Below the pieces are notes generated by a model. That model saw only the letters and a program-made list of their open reading frames with translations, made no database searches and was not told the origin of the DNA. A stretch of 61,212 bases of DNA from RUG11690 sp045616665 (GTDB taxonomy: Bacteria > Bacteroidota > Bacteroidia > Bacteroidales > WCHB1-69): contig JAZLHE010000055.1 of NCBI GenBank assembly GCA_045616665.1, positions 1 through 61,212 on the forward strand, given 5' to 3'. The position numbers were made by a program, and so were the translations under genes. Numbering within the stretch: the stretch's first letter is position 1; every line of letters begins with the position of its first letter. Positions 1 to 8,705 of this stretch are shown in pieces.

Positions 1-315
1 TGACGAATGTAGGGTTCAGGGTATAGGGTTGAGGGTTTAGAATGTAGAATGTGAAGGAAGCCAAGATGCCGTATAATTCCCCTCCTTTTAAGGAGGGGTG
101 GCCGCAGGCCGGGGTGGTTGTTGCCGAACGGAATAGGCTGGCGACCGCAGGTCTCACTGGTGGCCGCAGGCCGGGGTGGTTGCCGTGTAGGGTTAAGGGT
201 AGAGGGTTTAGGAAGCGAGATGCGATACTATCCAAAAAAGTGTGTAAAATTCAAAGTTTTATATTTTTGTAAAGCGAAAATTAAAAACAAAAATACACAC
301 TTTTAGGGATATTAC
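1..315. other. Intergenic spacer with two copies of a GGCC-rich repeat core
   Basis: No convincing gene is seen; the short open frames here run through low-complexity and repeat sequence. The core TGGCCGCAGGCCGGGGTGG occurs at 99-117 and again at 161-179. The first copy is preceded by a small hairpin, CCCCTCCTT/AAGGAGGGG (79-98). The first 50 bases are G/T-rich runs of the type ggttgagggttta. Related cores recur at 28230, 35052 and 36980, so this is part of a dispersed repeat family. Confidence 0.7.
236..304 (-). terminator. Possible long-loop terminator downstream of purD
   Basis: An 11-bp inverted repeat, AAAAGTGTGTA (236-246) and TACACACTTTT (294-304), lies just past the purD stop. On the minus strand it ends in a run of T. 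The 47-nt loop is long for a classical terminator, and it contains TATTTTTG on both strands, so it could instead be regulatory DNA. Confidence 0.35.
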
Positions 316-1560
316 TTATTTGCAGGACTGAAAGCCGATGTCACTACGGAAGAACAAGCCGTCGCTTTTGATTTGAGCCACTCCCTCGTAGGCGTCTTTG
401 CGTGCTTCGTGGATATCCTTTCCTTTGCCGACCACGAAGAGGACGCGGCCTCCGGCGGTTTGCCATTGTCCTTCTTTGCAGGCGGTTCCCATGTGGAATA
501 CCAATTGTTTCACATTTTCTAAACCGTTGATTGTCACCCCTTTGGCATAATTTCCAGGGTAACCGTTTGAACTCAGCACCACGCCCAGGAATGTTTCGTC
601 GTAAAATTCAACTTGTGTTTCTTTTCCGTCAATGACATCCAATATGTGTTGAACGAGGTCGCTCTTGATTTTCGGAAGTACCACTTCGGTTTCAGGATCG
701 CCAAAACGGGCATTGAATTCAATCACTTTCGGTCCGTTTTGGGTGAGCATCAAGCCTCCGTACAAAACACCGCAGAAGCTTTTGCCTTCTGCCACCATGG
801 CGGCGGCCACGGGTTTCATAATTTTTTCCATAGATTCGTCAATGACGCTTTGCGGAATGATGGGGACGGGTGAGTAGGCACCCATTCCACCGGTATTGGG
901 ACCTTTGTCTCCGTCAAAGGCTCTTTTGTGGTCCTGCGCAATGACCAATGGCACCACTTCTTTGCCGTTGACCAAAGTAAGCAATGAAAATTCGGGACCT
1001 TGCAGAAATTCTTCGATCACGACCTTGCCTTTGCCGAATTTGGTGTCCAACAGCATATCACGAAGGGCTTGGTCGGCTTCTTCCATAGTCATTGCCACGA
1101 CTACGCCTTTGCCGGCTGCCAATCCGTCGTATTTGATAACGATGGGCGCACCCTTTTCATCCAAATATTTTCTGGCAGATTCATAATCAGAAAAAGTGGC
1201 GAAATCTGCAGTGGGAATATGGTATTTGCGCATGAGTTCTTTGGCAAATTCCTTGCTGGACTCGATTTGTGTGGCGGCTTGCGAAGGACCGAAAACTTGG
1301 ATACCGGCCTGGCGTAAATCGTCGGCAAGACCGTTCTGCAGGGCGGCTTCTGGTCCGATGATGACCAGGTCAATGGCGTTGGCTACGCTCCATTTGACAA
1401 GCTGCCCATTGTCCTTTTCGTCGATGGCTACCGCCTCAAACTGTTGTTTGATACCATCGTTGCCGGGGGCGACAAATACTTTTTCTACCAATTTCGATTG
1501 AGCTGCTTTCCAGGCTATGGCGTGTTCGCGTCCGCCTCTTCCGATGACTAAAATTTTCAT
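316..1560 (-). CDS. purD: Phosphoribosylamine-glycine ligase (GAR synthetase)
   Basis: PurD joins glycine to 5-phosphoribosylamine using ATP, the second step of de novo purine synthesis, in the cytoplasm. The 414-residue protein has the expected family length. It opens with the nucleotide-fold motif MKILVIGRGGREHA and carries the ATP-grasp region (PIVIKYDGLAAGKGV near residues 138-152, then VVIEEFLQGPEFS). The metal and substrate motif GVLYGGLM...IEFNARFGDPE follows near 265-290. It starts at ATG 1560, 12 nt after the mltF-like gene, and is the last gene of the minus-strand operon that begins with coaX. Its purine role has no obvious link to the envelope genes upstream, so co-transcription is probably incidental. 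Confidence 0.97.
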   Translation of the reverse strand: MKILVIGRGGREHAIAWKAAQSKLVEKVFVAPGNDGIKQQFEAVAIDEKDNGQLVKWSVANAIDLVIIGPEAALQNGLADDLRQAGIQVFGPSQAATQIESSKEFAKELMRKYHIPTADFATFSDYESARKYLDEKGAPIVIKYDGLAAGKGVVVAMTMEEADQALRDMLLDTKFGKGKVVIEEFLQGPEFSLLTLVNGKEVVPLVIAQDHKRAFDGDKGPNTGGMGAYSPVPIIPQSVIDESMEKIMKPVAAAMVAEGKSFCGVLYGGLMLTQNGPKVIEFNARFGDPETEVVLPKIKSDLVQHILDVIDGKETQVEFYDETFLGVVLSSNGYPGNYAKGVTINGLENVKQLVFHMGTACKEGQWQTAGGRVLFVVGKGKDIHEARKDAYEGVAQIKSDGLFFRSDIGFQSCK

Positions 1561-1572
1561 AGTTATGTTGTT

Positions 1573-2931
1573 TTAAGGATATACACATTGATAGGCGTGG
1601 TAGTGTTCCATTACCTCTTTGGCATAGCGGATGGAGTGGTTGCCGGGATAGTAGCCGCATCGTACCACGGGGTCGTTGTAATATTGTTTTTGTGATTTTA
1701 ATGAAAGATAATGGAATACTTGATTCCAAGAATAAACACTGTCTTGTGCGTATTTCACGCTCAACGCGATGGCGTCCTGAAGGTGTCCGCTGCCGGCATT
1801 GTATGCCGCTGCCGTGATGTAAAGGCGGTCTTCCTCATTTTTGATATTGGGATATCTTTTATAGAGTGAGGCAATGTGTTTTACGCCTACCCGAATTTGG
1901 TCATCTACCGAAGATGTGTCAGAAATTCCGTAATGTTCAGCAGTTTCGGGCATCATTTGCATAATGCCGAAACTGCCTCCCACACCCACAAGACCGGTGT
2001 TGAATTTTGTCTCTTGGAAAATGATGGCGGCTACAAATCGCCAGTCGATGCCGTACGATTTGCTGTATCTCTTGATGATACCGTCATAAGAGGAAATGGA
2101 GTTTTTGCTGTGTTTGCCAAAAGATTGCTGAATGACGTGAGAAGTGGTGGTAAGATAGCGTTTACACAGATTTTCATATCGCTTGGTCCTTTTAAATTGA
2201 ACAATCCATTCGTTGATGGAGTCGTTTAATGTGGGATTGCAGGGATTGAGTACCCATTCGCGGTTGAAATCGCTGCCGATACGCCCCAATACTTTCAACT
2301 GCGGATAAAATGGAAGTAGCGAAATCGCCAGACTATAGTCAGAAGCAATGAAATCTATTTGCTTTTCATCCAATTGTTCAAATAAATCTTCAGTGCTGTT
2401 GTGTTCCGAGTAAATGTATTCCCATTTTGTATTGGGACTGATATCCAAAAGCGATATGTCAACGGGAAATTGGGAGGGAATGTAAATCTTGTTGACGGAC
2501 GTATCGCAGATTTTCGTGTTTTTTCTTGCAATGAGAACCGGATAAGAGTACGAGTGTGGTTCTGAAAAATTCAGGTAAGAGGTAAATGGCTTACCTTTGT
2601 TTACATCCATCGCCACCAAATCGTATTCGTTGGTAAAACAAGTATAAAAGGCATTTTCAGGGTCGGTTTCGATGGTGATGAAGATTTTCTTGTTAAAATC
2701 CTTGGCCATCAGTTTTAACATATCATATTGGAAACCGATGGGCGAACCACGATAGACAAAGTAATCGGAAGCGTGATAAAATAGGAGCGCGTTGATGGTG
2801 TCACCCGTGTTTTCAACGATGGGAACGCTGGCAGTTTTGATAGATTGATGTCCGTTTTTCCATTTTAGGAAAAACACCAATCCCAAGCAAAGTATGGCTA
2901 AAACAATATAACTGACATAACTTCTTTTCAA
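1573..2931 (-). CDS. mltF: Membrane-bound lytic transglycosylase, MltF type
   Basis: A 452-residue bimodular protein. It has one N-terminal membrane anchor (about residues 6-23), a periplasmic solute-binding-like domain of the SBP_bac_3 type (about 45-255), and a C-terminal SLT lytic transglycosylase domain (about 280-440). The SLT signature is complete: the putative catalytic Glu is E307 in IIFQETKFN, followed by GSFGIMQMMPETA and AAYNAGSG. Such enzymes cleave the MurNAc-GlcNAc bond of peptidoglycan, forming anhydroMurNAc ends. The frame opens with TTG at 2931; there is no in-frame ATG before residue 71, and an in-frame stop lies 24 nt upstream, so TTG is the probable start. It lies between a small lipoprotein gene and purD. 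Confidence 0.9.
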   Translation of the reverse strand: MKRSYVSYIVLAILCLGLVFFLKWKNGHQSIKTASVPIVENTGDTINALLFYHASDYFVYRGSPIGFQYDMLKLMAKDFNKKIFITIETDPENAFYTCFTNEYDLVAMDVNKGKPFTSYLNFSEPHSYSYPVLIARKNTKICDTSVNKIYIPSQFPVDISLLDISPNTKWEYIYSEHNSTEDLFEQLDEKQIDFIASDYSLAISLLPFYPQLKVLGRIGSDFNREWVLNPCNPTLNDSINEWIVQFKRTKRYENLCKRYLTTTSHVIQQSFGKHSKNSISSYDGIIKRYSKSYGIDWRFVAAIIFQETKFNTGLVGVGGSFGIMQMMPETAEHYGISDTSSVDDQIRVGVKHIASLYKRYPNIKNEEDRLYITAAAYNAGSGHLQDAIALSVKYAQDSVYSWNQVFHYLSLKSQKQYYNDPVVRCGYYPGNHSIRYAKEVMEHYHAYQCVYP

Positions 2932-2980
2932 AATGAAAAGTTTTCGTTCGTACTATAATGAACTTGGAAAGACAACCCAT

Positions 2981-3379
2981 CTATTGTCTCGGACTCATTA
3001 AAATCACCTTTTCGATAACCTGTCCTTCTTGTAATTTGATTTGAGTATTGCCGACATATTCTTTGTTTTCCACAGTGTCTCTGTAGGTGGCGGTAACATT
3101 AAGAAGGGCTTCGTAAGGATAAGTGTGTTCATATACGCCATTGTCATTGGTAGTGCCGTTTTTGCCTTGTTCAATGGCGGGGTGCACCGTTCTTCCCGCC
3201 GTAATGGCATTGGGGTAAATGGTCAATTCGGCATTGGGAACCACCGCACCGGTATCAATGCCGGTAGTGGTAAAATGGCAAATTACTTTCAAACCGCAAT
3301 TATAATTCTTTTTGCATTGCGTTAAGCTAAAAATCAGTACCAATGCTAAAACAGGTATAAGAAACAATGATTTTTTCAT
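2981..3379 (-). CDS. Small secreted lipoprotein, unknown function
   Basis: The chosen start is ATG 3379 rather than the longer frame from 3448. A match to the Bacteroidetes promoter lies between the two, so the extra residues would be upstream of transcription. The 132-residue product begins MKKSLFLIPVLALVLIFSL followed by TQC, a lipobox-like end of a signal peptide, so it is probably a lipoprotein. The mature part (GAVVPNAELTIYPN, then VYEHTYPYEALLNVTATYRDT) looks like a single beta-sandwich of the carboxypeptidase-regulatory or Ig-like type. I do not recognise a specific family. The neighbours lptC and mltF suggest an envelope role. Confidence 0.75.
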   Translation of the reverse strand: MKKSLFLIPVLALVLIFSLTQCKKNYNCGLKVICHFTTTGIDTGAVVPNAELTIYPNAITAGRTVHPAIEQGKNGTTNDNGVYEHTYPYEALLNVTATYRDTVENKEYVGNTQIKLQEGQVIEKVILMSPRQ

Positions 3380-3407
3380 AGTTAATGTCTTTTTAATTTC
3401 CAATTTG

Positions 3408-3437
3408 CAAAAATACATTATTTTTTCAAATTTACAA
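3408..3437 (-). promoter_or_regulatory. Bacteroidetes-type promoter for the lipoprotein gene
   Basis: On the minus strand TTG (3437-3435) is followed after exactly 19 nt by TATTTTTG (3415-3408). This matches the Bacteroidetes primary sigma consensus TTTG-N19-TAnnTTTG. The ATG lies 28 nt downstream of the second element. It overlaps the end of lptC, which stops at 3432, so the lipoprotein, mltF and purD can be transcribed apart from the coaX-lptC genes. Confidence 0.75.
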
Positions 3438-3986
3438 TTCTTCAACAATCATTTCACCCCTGGGGTTGAAAACCCTATATTTGGTGAAGTGTTCGTCCGA
3501 TTCAAAGCCGTCTCCGTAATTGACCGTGCCGTCGCCTTTGGTTTGCTTTACGGGCATTACGGAATAGATTTTTTGCTTATCCTTGTCCCAGATGATTTGC
3601 TCTGTTTCAATGGTCTCGTTTTTGATGAGGTCCTTGATGACCACGTTTTTTGAAGCTTCCATTCGGGAAGGGACTTCCACATTGATGGCATAATCGGCCT
3701 TGAGCATTGATTGTTTTTCTCCATATTCGTCGTAGGAGTAAATGAGTATGCCGTCGGGACAGTCGGTATAGGTGGTGTCTCCAATGTACTTATTAAGTGT
3801 CTTGGCGAATATTTCAAAAGAGGTGATTCCTGCGTCGCTAAAGATAATATGGATATCGGTGGCAGATTCGTCGGGAAACTTGCCATTGTATTCTTTGGCC
3901 ATCACGGGCTCGCGATGTTTTCCGCAAGAAACAAACAATACCATGACTGCCAGGGCAATCACGGTATTGTATAGTATTTTTTTCAT
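3432..3986 (-). CDS. lptC: LPS export ABC transporter periplasmic protein LptC
   Basis: A 184-residue protein with an N-terminal hydrophobic segment ending in LFVSC, so it is predicted to be anchored as a lipoprotein instead of by the bitopic helix of the E. coli protein. The rest is an LptC-like beta-jellyroll; ADYAINVE and KDKQKIYSVMPV are typical of the periplasmic strands, and length fits the family. LptC forms part of the bridge that moves lipopolysaccharide from the LptBFG transporter to LptA. It sits 27 nt downstream of the TPR gene in the coaX operon, an arrangement common in Bacteroidales, which supports the call. Confidence 0.82.
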   Translation of the reverse strand: MKKILYNTVIALAVMVLFVSCGKHREPVMAKEYNGKFPDESATDIHIIFSDAGITSFEIFAKTLNKYIGDTTYTDCPDGILIYSYDEYGEKQSMLKADYAINVEVPSRMEASKNVVIKDLIKNETIETEQIIWDKDKQKIYSVMPVKQTKGDGTVNYGDGFESDEHFTKYRVFNPRGEMIVEEL

Positions 3987-4013
3987 AATAATGTTGACTT
4001 ATGAATCGATGGA

Positions 4014-5474
4014 TTAGCGAACGGTGGTCGTTTCTTGAATCCAGCATCCAACGTGGTAAGATTGTCCGTCGTTGAGACCTCTGACAAAACGATCCTGCTT
4101 GGTTGGGAAAGCCAACTTGGACCTTTTCTCGCTGGCGGTTTCAGCACAGCTTGGATCTACGGCAGCAGCCTTGGCATATTTATCGGCGGCAGCCCAGTTG
4201 TAAGCTCTTGGCAAGAAATCGTCGCCGCCGCAGCGGTTGCCGGAAGAAGCGTAAAGGTCGCCGATCAAGATATAGGCCTTACCGCAGTTGGGGTGAATCT
4301 TAATGGCTTGCAATGCGGCTGAACGAGCTTCAGAATATTTGTTGCTGATTTGGTAGGCCAAGCCCAACATATAATAGCAGTCCACTTTTTGTTCTTGGGT
4401 TTCAAACAAGGAAATAGCCTGGTTGAAGTAGTCGATGGCAGCGTCAATCTCGTTGTTACGCAAGGAGAGGTTGCCCATAAAGAAAGCACTTTGAGCACCT
4501 GGTTCCGCACGATGAACAATTTCCAAAGCTTCCTTGAAAGTAGGAGACGTGATACAGCCGCCTTTGCTCATTGTCAATACCATTTTCTTCAAGGCATTGA
4601 TGTTGTCTTTATTTTGAGCGATTTTCTTGGCATAAACAGCTTCCAATACGTTGCAAGGTGCGTAAGGTTGGAATTTGCCTTCAATGTTGGATAAGGTTTT
4701 ACGATAGTTGGCTACCAATTTCATCTGACGACTGGTATCGGAAGACAATTGTTTGAAGCGCTTGTCATATTCCATCTTGTCAATTTGGTTGTTGGCAAAT
4801 GCTGCTTCCAGATTTTCAAAGTTGGGAAGTTGTTTTTCATATTTTACAAAAGCATTGGTGATGGAAATGTCGATGTAATCCGTAGCTCTTTCGTAGGCCT
4901 CGATGATGATGGTGGTGTCTCTTTTCATCTGGGTCATAATTTCTGCCACGATGAAATAGGAATCCCAAATGCTGGGTTGGGTGTTTTCCTTTTCCAAATC
5001 GATAGATCTGACAAACATATTATAGATTTCCTCAATCTCATCAAAGTTTTTGTTCTTCAAATAGTCTTTGATTCTATAGCGGGTGGCATTGAAAGCCATA
5101 AATCCCAAGCCGTTGCCTTCCGTGTATTTGTTTGGGAAATAGATGTGGCGATTTTTGTAGGAGTCGATCAGTTTGTCAACGAGAATTTCCTTTTTGGCTG
5201 AATCTTTTTCTGCTTTGATGAGGTTGTCAAACATCGTTTGAGCGTATGTGTGAACACCATCCCAAGAGCAGGGGCAGTGGTTTACGACATATTCCCAAGG
5301 GGTAAGGGCGTCGGCATACTGTTTGTTGTTGTAGAAAATTCTAAAGGAGTTGACTTCTTCCAGACATCTTAAAGAGTCTTCTTCATTGGCTCCGTATTTG
5401 TAAGGACAACCTTGTTGCGCAAAAGCGAAGGTGGCGATTAAAGACAGAGCAATTACAAAAAATAATTTTTTCAT
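4014..5474 (-). CDS. Secreted TPR-repeat protein of the coaX-lptC operon
   Basis: 486 residues with a cleavable signal peptide (MKKLFFVIALSLIATFAFAQ). Helical TPR-like repeats follow, clearest near residues 330-420 (AQSAFFMGNLSLRNNEIDAA, CYYMLGLAYQISNKYSEARS, CGKAYILIGDLYASSG). The N-terminal third has cysteine pairs, including QQGCPY and HCPCSW. It is probably periplasmic. No enzymatic motif is seen, so it is likely a protein-protein scaffold. It sits between an outer-membrane barrel gene and lptC. In Bacteroidales a TPR protein of this kind is commonly found at this place, but its function is not established. Calling it part of the LPS or outer-membrane assembly apparatus would be inference from position only. 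Confidence 0.85.
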   Translation of the reverse strand: MKKLFFVIALSLIATFAFAQQGCPYKYGANEEDSLRCLEEVNSFRIFYNNKQYADALTPWEYVVNHCPCSWDGVHTYAQTMFDNLIKAEKDSAKKEILVDKLIDSYKNRHIYFPNKYTEGNGLGFMAFNATRYRIKDYLKNKNFDEIEEIYNMFVRSIDLEKENTQPSIWDSYFIVAEIMTQMKRDTTIIIEAYERATDYIDISITNAFVKYEKQLPNFENLEAAFANNQIDKMEYDKRFKQLSSDTSRQMKLVANYRKTLSNIEGKFQPYAPCNVLEAVYAKKIAQNKDNINALKKMVLTMSKGGCITSPTFKEALEIVHRAEPGAQSAFFMGNLSLRNNEIDAAIDYFNQAISLFETQEQKVDCYYMLGLAYQISNKYSEARSAALQAIKIHPNCGKAYILIGDLYASSGNRCGGDDFLPRAYNWAAADKYAKAAAVDPSCAETASEKRSKLAFPTKQDRFVRGLNDGQSYHVGCWIQETTTVR

Positions 5475-5556
5475 CTTAAATATGTTTTTTAATAAATATT
5501 CGTAACTAATAAAGACTTGATTTTATATTAAAGGTTTAATTCTTTCTAAGGTTTAA

Positions 5557-6837
5557 TTATTCTAATTTCATTCGTTGATACCAATGCTCAATGAGTACCA
5601 TATTGATGCCGACCTTGAAATAATCCTGCCTGATAAGATTATTTTTGGTTGTGCCTAAACTGCTGTATTCAAACAGAAGGTTGATGGCAAATCTGGAAGA
5701 GAAGGTTCTGAAAGGTAAGCCAAGACCAACGGAAACGGCAAATTCATCAATGGCTTTTCCCTTCACGTTCATATAGCCGGTAGAGTAGCGGCCGCCTAAT
5801 CTTAAAGCGATGTTCTTGCCAAATTTACCGGAAGTCGGGTCCGGTATGTATTCTATGCCGATGGCAGAAATAATGGCGTTTTTTAGCGAGTCGCCTTGGC
5901 CCATACATTGGTATTTGGCCCAGTTTTGCCAAGTCACGTCTGCTCCAACGGTAAGTTTGTCCTTGAAAGAATACGATAATCCAAATCCTGCGGACTGAGG
6001 GATTCTCATATTGCCTTTTTGTCCCATAATGGCCGAAGTGGTATCGTAGGAATAAACACTGCTGTAAATGCCCGTGTAATGTTGTACGAGTTGGTCTCGT
6101 TTAACCCAGATGTATGCGGAATTTTCGTAAATGGCTCCAATACCTAATTTGTGATTTTCACCAATGTTAGCTATATATTGTAATCCGGCTTGCAAATAGA
6201 TTCCGTCCACATAATCGTTTTGGGCAATTCGAAAATTGTAGAAATTATCTCCTTGAAATTCTTCGTATCTGATGGAAGAAAGATTTCCCCAAATGTAGGA
6301 AACATTCAAACCAATGGAAAGCCCTTTGTAAAGTTTAAAAGCATTGCCCCAATACAATTGCATCAACCCGCCTTCGCCGGCATACGTATAATTTACTGTG
6401 CCGATATGGTCAATTTCCCGAGAGTCAAGAATATTGTATCCTTTATGGCTGAAAGGTACCAGTCCCACGCTGGTGCGCCAGTGACGAGTAATGGGAAGTC
6501 CAATGGCAAGATAGTCCAAGCGTCCAATGGTGCCGCTTTGACGCAACGAACTGGTGCGCAAATTGCACGCGTTGATGCTAAATCCCACATCACCGGTAAA
6601 GGTTAATGAGTCAAAGGCGACGTATGAAGCGGGGTTGCGGAAATTGATGTAATTGTTGGATTGCATCGCATACGAAACTCCTCCCATCGTGGCGAGAGTG
6701 CTGTTGCTACAATTGGTCAAAAGGCCTACGCCATAACGGGAATAAGGCGAACTAATCTCATTTTGCGCAAAAATCCTCGCGCAAATCATCAGGCATAAAG
6801 CGACTGAGATGATGATAATTCCCTTATTTTTCAACAT
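5557..6837 (-). CDS. Outer-membrane beta-barrel protein, unknown transport role
   Basis: 426 residues with a signal peptide ending near ARIFAQ. The body is alternating hydrophobic/polar beta-strands rich in aromatic and glycine residues, typical of a 12-14 strand barrel. NEISSPYSRYGVGLL followed by the NFRNPASYVAFD region is reminiscent of the FadL/PorV-like proteins of Bacteroidetes. The last strand ends in a hydrophobic/aromatic residue pattern expected for BAM recognition. Its ATG at 6837 overlaps the last 14 nt of coaX, so translation is probably coupled. I cannot assign a substrate. Confidence 0.8.
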   Translation of the reverse strand: MLKNKGIIIISVALCLMICARIFAQNEISSPYSRYGVGLLTNCSNSTLATMGGVSYAMQSNNYINFRNPASYVAFDSLTFTGDVGFSINACNLRTSSLRQSGTIGRLDYLAIGLPITRHWRTSVGLVPFSHKGYNILDSREIDHIGTVNYTYAGEGGLMQLYWGNAFKLYKGLSIGLNVSYIWGNLSSIRYEEFQGDNFYNFRIAQNDYVDGIYLQAGLQYIANIGENHKLGIGAIYENSAYIWVKRDQLVQHYTGIYSSVYSYDTTSAIMGQKGNMRIPQSAGFGLSYSFKDKLTVGADVTWQNWAKYQCMGQGDSLKNAIISAIGIEYIPDPTSGKFGKNIALRLGGRYSTGYMNVKGKAIDEFAVSVGLGLPFRTFSSRFAINLLFEYSSLGTTKNNLIRQDYFKVGINMVLIEHWYQRMKLE

Positions 6838-7552
6838 AGAAATGTAAAATTTCGTATAATCCTAACGTAACTAAATTTTGGGTGGCAAATATCGGAAAAT
6901 TTATTGACTTTTGCAAGTTTTCGGCATCGCCGCCCGTGAGGACCACTTTTAAATCGGAATATTTTTGCGCATAGTGGTTGGCAAAACCCTCTATTTCGTA
7001 TGCAATTCCGTTTATGACCCCACTTAAAATGGATTGTTCGGTGCTTTTCCCAATGACATAATCGATGGATTTTTGTTTCACAAGCGGAAGTTTGCGCGTG
7101 TAATGTTGCAAGGCTTTCAATCTCATTTTGATGCCGGGAGCAATGGAACCCCCGAGATATTCGTTTTTGTCGTTGACAAAATCGCAAACTAAGCAACTTC
7201 CCAATTGCACAGAAAGTATATTTTGGTGGGGAAACTGCTTGCTCGCTCCAACAGCATTGGCAATGCGATCCGGACCGAGTGTCTGCGGTGTGTCGTACCG
7301 AAGAGTGATGGGTAGGGGAGTGTTGGCGGATAAAATGAGTAGTGAACATTGTCCTCGAATAAGTTTTTCCAGCGTCGAATCATATTTTCCCACGGCACAT
7401 AATATGGCATTCGTGATGGTGTATTGATCAAATAGTTGACGAAGACGACAGGGAGTAATCCGCCGGTATTTCCGAATTTCCACCAGGCGTCCCGTGGGTT
7501 CGAAAACGCCTATTTTCTGTAAAGTGTTGCCGATATCTATTGTTAAATACAT
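6824..7552 (-). CDS. coaX: Type III pantothenate kinase
   Basis: CoaX phosphorylates pantothenate, the first step of coenzyme A synthesis. The 242-residue length is typical. The ASKHA-fold phosphate motif MYLTIDIGNT is at the N terminus, the TLGPDRIANAVGA segment near residues 91-103, and GGSIAPGIKMRLKAL near 133-147. The usual second motif, approximately GTCITYDF, is changed here to GSCLVCDF but keeps the Asp. It is the first gene of the minus-strand operon. TACATTTG at 7579-7572 on the minus strand lies just upstream and resembles a -7 element. Confidence 0.92.
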   Translation of the reverse strand: MYLTIDIGNTLQKIGVFEPTGRLVEIRKYRRITPCRLRQLFDQYTITNAILCAVGKYDSTLEKLIRGQCSLLILSANTPLPITLRYDTPQTLGPDRIANAVGASKQFPHQNILSVQLGSCLVCDFVNDKNEYLGGSIAPGIKMRLKALQHYTRKLPLVKQKSIDYVIGKSTEQSILSGVINGIAYEIEGFANHYAQKYSDLKVVLTGGDAENLQKSINFPIFATQNLVTLGLYEILHFYVEK

Positions 7553-7662
7553 AATAGTATTTTATGCGTTGCAAATGTACACAAAATTTCAGAAATTGAG
7601 ACAAAATCCGATACGGCAATGATCATTCCGTTTAAAATAAAATAATGATAAATGTTTTTTTG

Positions 7663-7670
7663 TATTTTTG
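7663..7670 (+). promoter_or_regulatory. -7 element upstream of the glycosyltransferase-like gene
   Basis: TATTTTTG matches the Bacteroidetes -7 consensus and is 16 nt before ATG 7687. No good TTG is present 19 nt further upstream. Its position excludes the earlier possible start at 7645. Confidence 0.5.
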
Positions 7671-7686
7671 CAGAAAAATTGAAAGT

Positions 7687-8625
7687 ATGTATCAAGTTCC
7701 TATCTTGCTGGTATTATATAATCGTGTTTTTGAAACCCATAACCTATTTCAGGTCATCAAAGACCTGCAACCGCAAAAACTGTATGTGGCAGCGGATGCT
7801 CCTATTGAAGGGGATGTGCAGGATAGCATCAACTGCATTCGTACTAAATCCGTGATTATGCCTGAGTGGCCGTGCGAACTGCATAAATTTTTCCCCGAGG
7901 AACACCAGGGAAAAACGGCGGCTATTATGAATGCGATGAAATGGTTCTTTGAGCAGGAAGAGGAAGGAGTAATCCTTTTTGAGGATTGTCTGCCTCATCC
8001 CGACTTTTTTGTCTATTGTCAAGAACTTTTGGAACGCTTTCGAAATGACAAGAGGATTTATCATATCGGCGCGGTCAATTTCCGTAAGCATCAGCGGGCA
8101 CTTAAAAGAAAACAAAAAAAGTACGGCGGCTGCTCCTATTATTTTTCTGCCTACGCCAATACCTGGGGTTTCGCGACCTGGCGGGATAGATGGACCGATT
8201 TTGACTTGAATCCCGATGCGTTGAACAAGGTGAATTTCGACCAAGTGGTTAAGCAATATACACGTCGGCCGAAGGAACGTCGTTACTGGCATCGAAGATA
8301 CAATGTTATTAAAAAGACGCAGGTTCCAATTTGGGAATACCAGTATAATTTCCATATTTGGCTGAATTCGGGTCTGGCCATTGCGCCAACTTTGAATTTG
8401 GTTACCAATGTGGGTGTGCATACGAAAGGAACAAAACGTAAGTTCCGCCGTTTGATAAAAAGAGCGTATCCCATCCTTCCGTTGAAGCATCCAAACGACA
8501 TCGTGTTGGACAAAAAGGCGGATAAATTTATGTTCAAATACGTTTATAGTAGGGAGTTCGTTAAGATTTTTACCAATTGGATCAATGATGTGCTGATGGC
8601 CAAAAAAGACGAATTTGACTGGTAA
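7687..8625 (+). CDS. Glycosyltransferase-like protein (nucleotide-diphospho-sugar transferase fold)
   Basis: 312 residues from ATG 7687. The longer frame from 7645 would start upstream of the promoter element at 7663. The N terminus YQVPILLVLYNR and the LYVAADAP segment have the Rossmann-like pattern of GT-A fold transferases. GVILFEDCLPHPDFFVYCQ corresponds to the acidic segment that is usually EDDCxPSxxFF in HlpA-like family members; here one Asp appears to be missing. ANTWGFATWRDRWTDFD is another family-like block. No membrane segment is seen, so it is probably cytoplasmic and acts on surface glycans. It is monocistronic, divergent from coaX. Acceptor and donor are unknown. Confidence 0.72.
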   Translation: MYQVPILLVLYNRVFETHNLFQVIKDLQPQKLYVAADAPIEGDVQDSINCIRTKSVIMPEWPCELHKFFPEEHQGKTAAIMNAMKWFFEQEEEGVILFEDCLPHPDFFVYCQELLERFRNDKRIYHIGAVNFRKHQRALKRKQKKYGGCSYYFSAYANTWGFATWRDRWTDFDLNPDALNKVNFDQVVKQYTRRPKERRYWHRRYNVIKKTQVPIWEYQYNFHIWLNSGLAIAPTLNLVTNVGVHTKGTKRKFRRLIKRAYPILPLKHPNDIVLDKKADKFMFKYVYSREFVKIFTNWINDVLMAKKDEFDW

Positions 8626-8705
8626 AAAACGTATTAAAATTTTATTTGTCAAAGCATACGAAATTTTTTGTATCTTTGCCGCCTAAATTTTTAAAATAAG
8701 TAGAT

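Noticed and set aside
51..306. Two short plus-strand frames at the window start
   Set aside because: They translate the GGCC repeat cores and low-complexity sequence; no start signal or similarity.
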